In this document: positions 56,299 through 64,000 of the stretch, one piece after another
Layout of the letters: every line of letters begins with the position of its first letter
How positions within the stretch are numbered: the stretch's first letter is position 1
Assembly (NCBI RefSeq): GCF_023499215.1
Contig: NZ_JAKHSK010000002.1
Span: 62,001-126,000, forward strand
Source: Zunongwangia pacifica
Lineage (GTDB): Bacteria; Bacteroidota; Bacteroidia; Flavobacteriales; Flavobacteriaceae
Length of the DNA stretch: 64,000 nucleotides
Reading direction: 5' to 3'
Position numbers and translations under genes: made by a program
Notes under the pieces: model-generated
What the model was told of the DNA's origin: nothing
What the model saw: the letters and a program-made list of their open reading frames with translations, nothing else
Database searches by the model: none

Positions 56299-57852
56299 TC
56301 AATAACCCGGATTCTGTTCCAAAGCAGGATTTGCTGTTAATACAGTAGCAGGAATGGGAAATAATTGTCTGTATTCTTCAGATGCTTCTTTTTCCCACCA
56401 CTGGTCATTGAACATTCCAAAACGAATGAGGTCTTCCCTTCGATGCATTTCATATGCCAATTCTCTTCCTCTTTCATCGATCAGCTCATCAAGGCTAAGA
56501 GAAGAAGTATTATAAGTGGCATTAGGATCATCTGATTCAAAATTCCTTGCCCGAACTTGATTCACCAGTGAAACGGCCTCCTGTGTTGCAGCACCTCCGT
56601 TTAATCGCATTAAAGCTTCTGCTTTCAAAAGCATCATATCGGCCAGGCGGAAAATTACCATATCATTGCTCATATTGTTAAGCCCGCCTACTTCAACCTC
56701 ATATTTTATACTCATGGCACCCTGGTCCCATCCTGTATTATCACTTTGCAAAGCCGTGATCTCCGGGGTAACCACCATCTCGTAACCATACCAGCTCCAG
56801 ATAGGTTCCTCTTCCCCGGCTTCATTGATAAAGGTTTGAGGCCCGACTACCCATTGTTCAATGCGTTCGTCATTTTCTGAAAATAAATTAAAGAATGATT
56901 CCTGAGAACTGTATTTGTGCCAGCCGTAATATTCCACATTGTATTTGGCAAAGAGAATTTCCTCATGGAGATTTTGTTCAGCGAAATTAAATCCTGTTGC
57001 ATTACTTCCATCGAAAGGAACCACAAGAATATTTTCGTTGCTGTTCTCATTATTTACCAAAAATGGAGTACTCCAGTCTGGATCCAAACTGTAATTTGCC
57101 GCCATCACATTATCTATAGCATCAATGGCGTCCTGCCATCTTGGAGAACCGGTAAAAACCTCTGCGTTCATATATAGTTTGGCCAGTAGGGCATAAGCTG
57201 CAGATTTAGTAAAATGTCCATACCAGTTAATATCCCCCTTTTCTCCTAATTGGGGAATATTCTCAATGATTTCATTTTCTACAAAGGCAAATACTTCTTC
57301 CCTTGATTTGATAGCGGGACTGGACTCGCCTACTGAAGTAACTATCGGCACATTACCGAAAGTACTCAGTGCCCAATAATAATGTAAAGCCCTGACGAGT
57401 TTTATTTCTGCAATCATTTGCTCCTTACTTATAGGCAAATCCATTCCGCTTAAATCATTTTCTTCCATGGCATCTAAAAAATAATTGCTGTATCCAATGG
57501 CCTGAAAGAGATTTTGCCATTCGTAAAGAATCCAGACATCACTTGAAGTCCAGGTGTGGCGGTGCAGGCGTACCCATGCCCCATTCTGATCTTCATATCC
57601 GTTTCTTGTGGGAGCCACCACTTCATCTGTTGACAGTTCTTGCAGGGCAAAATGACCACCGTCGTAAAGATTCTGCATAAAAGCATAGGGCATGACATAG
57701 GCTGACATGACCTGGTCTTCATTCTGATAAAAATTCTCAGAAGTCTCAGCACTGTATACTTCTTCTTCCAAATCCATATCACAGCTCCAAAAGCTTAAAA
57801 AAGCTATGAGCAAGAATATTCTATGGAATCTGTTTCTATATGTATGTTTCAT
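56299..57852 (-). CDS. SusD/RagB family nutrient-binding outer membrane lipoprotein
   Basis: The frame is open to 57879, inside the SusC stop, but the ATG at 57852 begins a proper lipoprotein signal (FLSFWSC), giving 517 residues. It has the SusD helices (IAEIKLVRALHYYWALSTFGNVPIV) and C-terminal block (GRELAYEMHRREDLIRFGMF, closing NPALEQNPGY). It pairs with the SusC at 57866 (gap of 13 bp). It is related to the SusD at 38872, so the two pairs are probably duplicates that recognise related ligands. Confidence 0.94.
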   Translation of the reverse strand: MKHTYRNRFHRIFLLIAFLSFWSCDMDLEEEVYSAETSENFYQNEDQVMSAYVMPYAFMQNLYDGGHFALQELSTDEVVAPTRNGYEDQNGAWVRLHRHTWTSSDVWILYEWQNLFQAIGYSNYFLDAMEENDLSGMDLPISKEQMIAEIKLVRALHYYWALSTFGNVPIVTSVGESSPAIKSREEVFAFVENEIIENIPQLGEKGDINWYGHFTKSAAYALLAKLYMNAEVFTGSPRWQDAIDAIDNVMAANYSLDPDWSTPFLVNNENSNENILVVPFDGSNATGFNFAEQNLHEEILFAKYNVEYYGWHKYSSQESFFNLFSENDERIEQWVVGPQTFINEAGEEEPIWSWYGYEMVVTPEITALQSDNTGWDQGAMSIKYEVEVGGLNNMSNDMVIFRLADMMLLKAEALMRLNGGAATQEAVSLVNQVRARNFESDDPNATYNTSSLSLDELIDERGRELAYEMHRREDLIRFGMFNDQWWEKEASEEYRQLFPIPATVLTANPALEQNPGY

Positions 57853-57865
57853 AGTACGTTTATTT

Positions 57866-60800
57866 TTAGAAATTTGCATTTATACCGAAAGTAAAACTAC
57901 TTGTAACTGGATAATAGTCATAATAAGGTTCAACGCTGGGTCCATTCGAAACTTCTGATTCCGGATCGGAAGGATAGTAATTAATTCCCAATTCGGGATC
58001 GTTCCCCGAAAAATCCGTTACCGTTATCAGGTTGGTCCCAGTCATATAAACCCGGATATTTTTGATGTACCTATTATTCTCCATAGGTAAAGTATAGCCG
58101 ATAGTGAGATTGTCAAGTTTCACATAGCCTCCATCCTCTATATAATAGCTTGAAAATAAGGGAGAATTTTGAATAGGTTCATCCAAAACCGATTCAAAAA
58201 GATTTTGTCTGGAATAATACGATAAGTTTTCATGAAACATTCTTTTACCGTTTACCGCATTATATCCCAGGGCACTACGGATAAGCACGGAAGCATCAAA
58301 ATTTCCGACCCTGAAATTGTTAGTGAGTCCCAAGCTATACTTCGGAATACTATTTCCAAGGTACCTGAAATCATCTTCTCCTATTTCACTTGCCACTACC
58401 GCATCTCCTTCACTATTCTCAAACAACCAATCACCTTCCTCGGTAAACCCGGCGAAAACTCTTCCATAGAACGCGGCAACAGGTTGACCCGGTGCTAATC
58501 GTTGTATTGACACCCCTTCAGTCACCCTTGTTATATCATGTGCCGATCCTTGGAATTGGTTACTCGTTACGGAAATGATTTCATTCTTATTATAGGATCC
58601 TACAAAATCAGTACTCCACTTAAAATTATCATTATCGAATAGTTGAGCATTTAAAGCAAGCTCAAATCCCTCATTTTTCATAGAACCGGCATTGGCGAAT
58701 ATTTCAGGTAGAATCTGAGAAGGCACCTGAGCGGTATAATTCCCTACGAGGTTCTCTATTTTCCGATTGTAATAATCCATGGATCCGCTCAACCACCCGT
58801 TTTCAAACAGAGCAAAGTCAATTCCCAGATTCAGTTCCTTTTTGGTCTCCCACTGCAATTGGGGATTGGGATTGATTATGGGTCCGTAAGGCTGAACCCA
58901 GCTACCCTCTCCGGGATTTCCAATATAGGCATTATGAGAACCTCCGAAATAAGGACCCATCGTAGCTAAAGATTGATAAGGAGATAGGCTTTCTTGATTT
59001 CCCGTAATTCCATATCCACCGCGAAGTTTCAGATATTGAATTGTCTCATTATCATGTAGAAAATCCTCTTTACTTATTATCCAACCTGCAGAAACACCTG
59101 AAAATGTGTCCCATTTATTATCTCGACCTAATACTGATGCACCTTCTCGCCTTGCACTGATATTTAGAAGATATTTTTTCTTATAGTCATAAATAATTCT
59201 ACCGAAAAAAGCTGCCAGTGTTCTTTCGGATCCATAACTTCCTACAAACACACCACTTCTGTTAAAGTTTGGAGTAAAATTATTCAGGGCTCCTCCTGCT
59301 CCAAGGTTATAATAAAGGAATGCATCGGTGTTAAAACTATTATTTCCCGCACTAAACCCTTCATTAAAAGTATTCTGATAGGAATACCCTGCTAGAAAAT
59401 CTAAATTATGATCTTCTGCAATACTAGTTGTGTAGGCTAATGTTGCTTCTACAATATTAGAGGTGGTATGATCTTGGGATCTGGATGCCTGGCCCCCAAC
59501 CCCCTCCTGTTGTTGAAAGAAATCTTCCCTACTACTATAAGAACCGCTTAAAAAAGAATTTTTTATTAAGGAATAGGAAATAGAAGCATTTAAACCAGAT
59601 AAGATATTATAATCCACCTTAACGTTACCAAGCAATCGCGATTCCTTACTATTATTGGTATTGGTATACATGCTTGCTACTGGATTCCACTGCAGGCCGT
59701 ATTGAATATCCGGTCTTTGGTACCAGGTGCCATCCGGATTCTTAACAGGATAGGTCGGATTCATTTTTAAACTCTGAGCCAATGATCCATAATTTGCAAA
59801 ATCCCTGTTATCATGCGAATTGGTCAGCATAAAGGAAAAATTCAACTTATCCTGGATAGCAGTAGTATTTAATTTGAAAGTACCATTGAGATTTTCTCTC
59901 TCAGAGATAAGATCAATTCCCTGAAAATTTTGGTAATTTACTCCTGCATAATAGGTGGTTTTTTCATTTCCTCCACTAACTGACAGATTATGCACATGGC
60001 TTATTGGAGTTCGGGTCACCTCATCAAACCAATCGGTATTTGCCCCTGCGTCATCGACGGTAAACCCGTATTCCTCACCCAACGCCACATATTGATCGGC
60101 ATCAAGAACATCATATTCGTTTGACACAACATCAGTGCTAATATAACTACTGTAATTCACCCTCACTTCTCCCGGCACTCCTTTTTTAGTGGTAACTATA
60201 ATCACTCCGGCAGTAGCCCTGGAACCATAGATTGCAGCAGCAGAGGCATCTTTTAGGACATCAATGGATGCAATGTTCGAAGGGGCAATCGTTTGAAGAT
60301 CACCTCCCGGAACTCCGTCAATAACGATCAAAGGCTGAGAGTTCCCACTGATAGTTGCAGGACCTCTTAATGAAAAATCCGCGGTGGCATTGGGATCAGC
60401 ACTAGGATTGCTGGTAGAAAGACCAGCTACTTTTCCCGAAATAAGGGTCATTGGATCGTTGATCATTCCGGAGTTAAAATCATCTGCATTAACCGTAGAT
60501 ATAGCACCTGTAACAGTTTCCCGGCTTTGAGCCCCGTACCCTATTAAAACCACCTCCTCAAGAGCTCCCATATCAGTTGACATTTCAACATTTATGACAT
60601 TTCTGCCCTGCACCGATACCTCTTGCGTTTGGTATCCCATAAATGAAAACTGCAAGACAGCATCTGGCTCAGAGACCTCAATATTAAACGTGCCTTCAAA
60701 ATCAGTGACCACTCCATTGGAAGTACCTTTCTCTACAACATTGACTCCTGGTGTGGGAATACCTTCGGAATCAGTAACTTTCCCGCTTACTTGCTGCTGT

Positions 60801-60880
60801 GCAAACGACTGCTGGGTAAGAAATAACATAAATATCCCGCACAGTTTAAAATAATTTAGAGCATTAGTGATTTTTTTCAT
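57866..60880 (-). CDS. SusC/RagA family TonB-linked outer membrane protein
   Basis: The 1004-residue protein has a signal peptide (ending QSFAQ), a carboxypeptidase-D-like domain, TonB box region GALEEVVLIGYGA, plug signature (IDVLKDASAAAIYGSRATAGV) and complete barrel. It is the intact relative of the truncated SusC at 40524 and shows what the latter lost. It heads the operon SusC, SusD, TIM, GMC, ThuA fusion, subunit 3 and probably the PQQ dehydrogenases. With the GH13 genes upstream it likely imports an alpha-glucoside-type oligosaccharide. Confidence 0.96.
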   Translation of the reverse strand: MKKITNALNYFKLCGIFMLFLTQQSFAQQQVSGKVTDSEGIPTPGVNVVEKGTSNGVVTDFEGTFNIEVSEPDAVLQFSFMGYQTQEVSVQGRNVINVEMSTDMGALEEVVLIGYGAQSRETVTGAISTVNADDFNSGMINDPMTLISGKVAGLSTSNPSADPNATADFSLRGPATISGNSQPLIVIDGVPGGDLQTIAPSNIASIDVLKDASAAAIYGSRATAGVIIVTTKKGVPGEVRVNYSSYISTDVVSNEYDVLDADQYVALGEEYGFTVDDAGANTDWFDEVTRTPISHVHNLSVSGGNEKTTYYAGVNYQNFQGIDLISERENLNGTFKLNTTAIQDKLNFSFMLTNSHDNRDFANYGSLAQSLKMNPTYPVKNPDGTWYQRPDIQYGLQWNPVASMYTNTNNSKESRLLGNVKVDYNILSGLNASISYSLIKNSFLSGSYSSREDFFQQQEGVGGQASRSQDHTTSNIVEATLAYTTSIAEDHNLDFLAGYSYQNTFNEGFSAGNNSFNTDAFLYYNLGAGGALNNFTPNFNRSGVFVGSYGSERTLAAFFGRIIYDYKKKYLLNISARREGASVLGRDNKWDTFSGVSAGWIISKEDFLHDNETIQYLKLRGGYGITGNQESLSPYQSLATMGPYFGGSHNAYIGNPGEGSWVQPYGPIINPNPQLQWETKKELNLGIDFALFENGWLSGSMDYYNRKIENLVGNYTAQVPSQILPEIFANAGSMKNEGFELALNAQLFDNDNFKWSTDFVGSYNKNEIISVTSNQFQGSAHDITRVTEGVSIQRLAPGQPVAAFYGRVFAGFTEEGDWLFENSEGDAVVASEIGEDDFRYLGNSIPKYSLGLTNNFRVGNFDASVLIRSALGYNAVNGKRMFHENLSYYSRQNLFESVLDEPIQNSPLFSSYYIEDGGYVKLDNLTIGYTLPMENNRYIKNIRVYMTGTNLITVTDFSGNDPELGINYYPSDPESEVSNGPSVEPYYDYYPVTSSFTFGINANF

Positions 60881-61199
60881 AAACTATCTTTAAATGATTA
60901 AATGAATAGACAAAAAACAAGAAGGTTTAGAATTCCATATCAAGAAAAAGATCTATATTTTTAGAAGCTATAACCTTTTCGTAACAAAGCTATAACATTT
61001 AAAGCCCGCTTTCTTTTCGTATTTCTTCTAATTCATGTTATATTTTGCCCATTCATTGTAAATCGTGGGTTTTATTGAGGATGTAATAATTTGATCATAA
61101 AGTTTTTGTTAATAACTCTTAAACTGATGGGGTCATTATCAGTTTCTCGACCTTATCATCTCATTGAGATGCTTTTCCGTAAGCAAAAGGGCTAAACCT
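60881..61199. promoter_or_regulatory. Intergenic region upstream of SusC, downstream of GH13
   Basis: This 319-bp AT-rich gap must carry the promoter of the SusCD operon if GH13 transcription stops. A short inverted repeat catctca/tgagatg (near 61160) lies after the GH13 stop, but no T-run on the minus strand makes it a clear terminator. No other gene is seen. Confidence 0.4.
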
Positions 61200-63023
61200 C
61201 TATTTGACCAATAACCACCTTACCGAATATCCTTCCATATAAATCTCTGCTTTGCTATTATTATCGGATAAGTAAAAGGTATCTCCTGTGATAACATCAT
61301 TTAGAGTTTGCCCGTTTGTAATTTCCGGGATTTCATTATTACCCGTAAGCTGAAGTGTGGCGTTTATTGGTTCACTATCCAAGTTTATTATAATAATAAA
61401 ATTTTGGCCATCTTTCCATCGCTTAAAGGCAACAACAGATTCCTCGGGAATTACAGTAACTTCTCCCATGGGATTATTTCCATATATCGCAGGATATTTC
61501 AAATGAAGTCCAATAATCTTTTTATAGTAGGAATAGAGGTCCGCATTGCCTGAAGCCTGGATAGTTACATTTTGATCAAAAATGGCATTAGTAAAATACG
61601 GATGTTCCCTAAAACCTATTTCCTGCCCATTATAAAGCATGGGAATTCCGGGTAGGGAAAACAGTAGAGCCGTGGCCATCCTGGTTCTTTCTAGCCCATG
61701 TTCGCTTATAAACCGGGAAAGATCATTGTTTTCAAGAAATCGTAATAATCTAAACTGATTGGATTCATTTCGAAATAATGCTTCCCGTAGAAGCTCGCTT
61801 CGCATCGCGATATTAGGATGGTTAAAAACCGTAAGTGATGCATTCTCTTCATACTCATACTCCCAGGCCCATTGAGAAACCCACGTCTTATCAGAATTCC
61901 AGTCATAAGCTGCATCAAATCCCTGGCTATAAACCTGAGGTTCTGATCCCTTATCCTCCGCTAGCAAAAGCAGATCGGGTTTTATGCTCTTCAACTCCCA
62001 CCTCAATTTTCTTCCAAAAGAAGCGCTTCTGGAATTAACTCCCCAAATGGCATCAAACCTATATCCATCAATATCAAATACCTTAACCCAATGCTTACAT
62101 GCCTCTATCATCCATCTTTGCACATTCTCATTATTATAATTCAAAATGACCAGGTCATCCCAGAAATAATGTAAAAAACCATTGGTCCCCTCTGAGATAA
62201 CCGAAGAATAAGCATCTCCTGTAAGATCATGTTCATAATAGTCATAGTAAATCGAATTTGTTCCTTTTGCCAAAATATCTTTTGCATACGGATGATCTAT
62301 GGAGGTCTGGCTCAACGGAATATCAAAAATTACACGCAGGTTTAATCTTTTAGCTTCAGATACCAGTTCTTTTAATTCCACTTCAGTTCCAAGGGCGGGA
62401 TTTAAATCAAAATAATCCGTCACATTATACCCCTGTCCTTCATAGGAAACCTCATAAACTGGTTGCAACCATATGGTATTAGCACCCAATTCTTTAATTT
62501 CTGCCAGCTTGGAGGTGATGGCGGGGTAAGTCCCATTTGCTACAAAATTATAAGGCGTGATTTCATAAATTACCGCATCTGTCATCCATAAAGGCGAATC
62601 TGTCTCTATATCAAATTCGTGCAGAGCACCTTCCTCTCTCATTACCAGAGTTTGAAGTCGCAAAGAATCCTCTTGCGCTACAACTAATAAATTATAATAA
62701 TATGCTCCCGAAACCTCGGGAATTTTAACTTTAGCAATTGAATCATTTGGATTTTGAATAAGAGAAGAATGAGGGTTAACAACAGCCGGCTCCCAATGAT
62801 ATTCTAATGAACGATTTCCAGGATTATTCAAAATTTTCACCTTCAAAAGAACACTGTCTCCCTCTATTTGAGCAATAGGTTTAACTAAGAGACTTGCTTT
62901 ATCAAAAGGTTTTTCTGAATTTATCGGCTCTTCTGTAATCTCATCAACGTCATTTTCACATCCTGCAATAGTAATGGCTACCAAAGTGAGAACAGAAAAT
63001 AATAATTTTTTATAGTAAAACAT
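61200..63023 (-). CDS. GH13 family glycoside hydrolase, lipoprotein
   Basis: The 607-residue protein has a lipobox (IAGC, Cys22), an N-terminal beta-sandwich (~residues 35-140), a GH13 barrel and a C-terminal beta domain. The catalytic triad is readable: nucleophile Asp324 (GYRFDAIWG), acid/base Glu356 (LLLAEDKG) and stabiliser Asp434 (LENNDLSRF). Two conserved substrate-site histidines are absent: region I reads FDIPLSQTS instead of DxxxNH, and region IV has Asn433 instead of His. Such changes suggest a divergent subfamily with another specificity, not an inactive enzyme. It likely cuts alpha-glucosidic bonds at the cell surface or in the periplasm. Confidence 0.9.
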   Translation of the reverse strand: MFYYKKLLFSVLTLVAITIAGCENDVDEITEEPINSEKPFDKASLLVKPIAQIEGDSVLLKVKILNNPGNRSLEYHWEPAVVNPHSSLIQNPNDSIAKVKIPEVSGAYYYNLLVVAQEDSLRLQTLVMREEGALHEFDIETDSPLWMTDAVIYEITPYNFVANGTYPAITSKLAEIKELGANTIWLQPVYEVSYEGQGYNVTDYFDLNPALGTEVELKELVSEAKRLNLRVIFDIPLSQTSIDHPYAKDILAKGTNSIYYDYYEHDLTGDAYSSVISEGTNGFLHYFWDDLVILNYNNENVQRWMIEACKHWVKVFDIDGYRFDAIWGVNSRSASFGRKLRWELKSIKPDLLLLAEDKGSEPQVYSQGFDAAYDWNSDKTWVSQWAWEYEYEENASLTVFNHPNIAMRSELLREALFRNESNQFRLLRFLENNDLSRFISEHGLERTRMATALLFSLPGIPMLYNGQEIGFREHPYFTNAIFDQNVTIQASGNADLYSYYKKIIGLHLKYPAIYGNNPMGEVTVIPEESVVAFKRWKDGQNFIIIINLDSEPINATLQLTGNNEIPEITNGQTLNDVITGDTFYLSDNNSKAEIYMEGYSVRWLLVK

Positions 63024-63112
63024 GATCTATATATTTAGTCTCTTAACTATTGGGGGATTTATAAAAATTTAAAAAGCAAGGGATAAACTTATTTATAACT
63101 CCTTCTTTATCC

Positions 63113-64000
63113 TTAAAATTGAGTCAGTTGAAGCCACCTGACAGAATAGCCTTCCATAGGTATTTTTACCGCTGAAAAATCGTTTTTAATGTCAAAAGAT
63201 TCTGGACCAAGCACATCCTTTAAAACATAACCCTTCTTTCGAGCCAGCTTATTCATCTTGTTTTCCAGTTTTATTGTAGCTTTTACAGGCTTTTCTGAAA
63301 GATTTACAACAATGATGAAATCTTCATTTTCTTTCCACCTGTGGAAGGAGACAAGAGTTTCTCCCGGTGAAACCGCCAACTCTTCCATTTTACCACCACG
63401 TAAGGCCGGGTGGGTATTGTGCAATCCGATAATTTTTTTGTAGAAATCAAACAAATTGTTTTGATCTAAGGACCGAATACTTTCCCCTCGTTTAAAAATT
63501 TGATGTGTTGAATACGGATGAGACTTATGGCCTATCTCCTGCCCATTGTATAGCATTGGAATTCCAGGCAGGGAAAATAACAATGCAGCAGCCATTTTTG
63601 TTCGTGCCAAACCATTATCTCTAATGAAACCTGGCAGATCATTATTTTCAAGATAAAAGAGTTTCCTATTATTATTGCCTCCGTTTTGAAATAAGGCTTT
63701 CCTTAAAAGCTGTCCTCTTTTCTCTACATCCGGATGGTTGAAAATAGTATGGCTCTCTTCTTCATCATATTCATATTCCCAGGACCACTGGGAAACCCAC
63801 GTTGTATCCCGTGTCCAATCATAAGCCGCATCAAATCCAAGCTCATATACCTTCGGATCGGAACCCTTATCTTCTGCTAAGAGCAAAAATTCCGGATTTA
63901 TACTCTTCAATTCAGTGCGTAATCTTTCAGCAAATTCTGGGTTCCTGGAATTCAGACCCCATATAGCATCCAGACGATACCCATCAATATCATACTCCTT
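63113..64000 (-). CDS. GH13 family glycoside hydrolase, N-terminus beyond window edge (paralogue)
   Basis: About 296 C-terminal residues are present, running in from the right edge; an internal ATG at 63910 is not the true start, since the frame stays open to 64000 and encodes the nucleophile segment DIDGYRLDAIWG. Acid/base Glu (LLLAEDKG) and stabiliser Asp (LENNDL) follow, with the same Asn in place of His as in the neighbour. Much of the barrel and the C-terminal domain (MEGYSVRWL) is near identical to the 61200 gene, so this is a tandem duplicate. The two differ most in the C-terminal beta domain. Confidence 0.88.
   Translation of the reverse strand, partial: KEYDIDGYRLDAIWGLNSRNPEFAERLRTELKSINPEFLLLAEDKGSDPKVYELGFDAAYDWTRDTTWVSQWSWEYEYDEEESHTIFNHPDVEKRGQLLRKALFQNGGNNNRKLFYLENNDLPGFIRDNGLARTKMAAALLFSLPGIPMLYNGQEIGHKSHPYSTHQIFKRGESIRSLDQNNLFDFYKKIIGLHNTHPALRGGKMEELAVSPGETLVSFHRWKENEDFIIVVNLSEKPVKATIKLENKMNKLARKKGYVLKDVLGPESFDIKNDFSAVKIPMEGYSVRWLQLTQF

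Noticed and set aside
1-64000. CRISPR arrays, rRNA genes, prophage structural genes
   Set aside because: No regularly spaced 25-40 bp repeats, no rRNA-like conserved stretches and no capsid, tail or terminase-like proteins were seen.

Overview
The window looks like chromosomal DNA of a low-GC marine or soil Flavobacteriia/Bacteroidota strain. It has four SusC/SusD (RagA/RagB) pairs, a hybrid two-component system (HTCS), lipobox and Tat-leader lipoproteins, azurin, a tyrosine recombinase of the Bacteroidota type and one good TAnnTTTG promoter box. Taxonomy is inferred from gene content only.

Region 1 (1-15.2 kb) is a polysaccharide utilisation locus: GH97 (cut by the window edge), GH43, a DUF3823 lipoprotein, SusD, SusC and a divergent HTCS, followed by an AspT/YidE-type transporter. 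A ~77-bp piece of the transporter 3' end is repeated in direct orientation 10,749 bp away, between GH43 and the DUF3823 gene, so it brackets the SusCD-HTCS module.

Region 2 (15.2-23.9 kb) has a 1-kb regulatory gap, then SusC, SusD, a Tat-exported Gfo/Idh/MocA oxidoreductase and a DUF1080 (3-keto-disaccharide hydrolase type) lipoprotein. It carries no classical glycoside hydrolase.

Region 3 (23.9-29.1 kb) is a small accessory island: an unrecognised 307-aa gene, a candidate small RNA, a 91-aa hypothetical, a class II Fic protein, and a tyrosine integrase. Two 3' fragments of the same tRNA (apparently tRNA-Met, CAT), each with its own downstream terminator, flank the Fic gene. This reads as repeated integration at one tRNA gene.

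Region 4 (29.2-38.8 kb) is a run of catabolic genes on the minus strand: PhyH dioxygenase, TIM-barrel isomerase, Gfo/Idh/MocA, aldo/keto reductase, creatininase-like, ThuA, Gfo/Idh/MocA, TIM barrel and azurin. A divergent AraC regulator sits at its head.

Region 5 (38.9-64 kb, all minus strand) starts upstream with two tandem GH13 genes and SusC/SusD. It continues with a Tat TIM-barrel protein, a GMC oxidoreductase, a nucleoside-hydrolase/ThuA fusion, gluconate-2-dehydrogenase subunit 3, then two PQQ/haem-c dehydrogenases flanking a PqqU/YncD-like TonB receptor, and an MFS transporter. An IS1595-type transposase remnant follows, and abuts a SusC gene that has lost its N-terminal third and its SusD partner.

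Taken together, regions 2, 4 and 5 suggest oxidation-first glycoside breakdown. Periplasmic FAD and PQQ dehydrogenases would oxidise a sugar or glycoside and pass electrons through haem c and perhaps azurin. Gfo/Idh/MocA, ThuA, TIM-barrel and DUF1080 enzymes would then process keto-glycosides. The substrate and the PQQ-scavenging role are inference.
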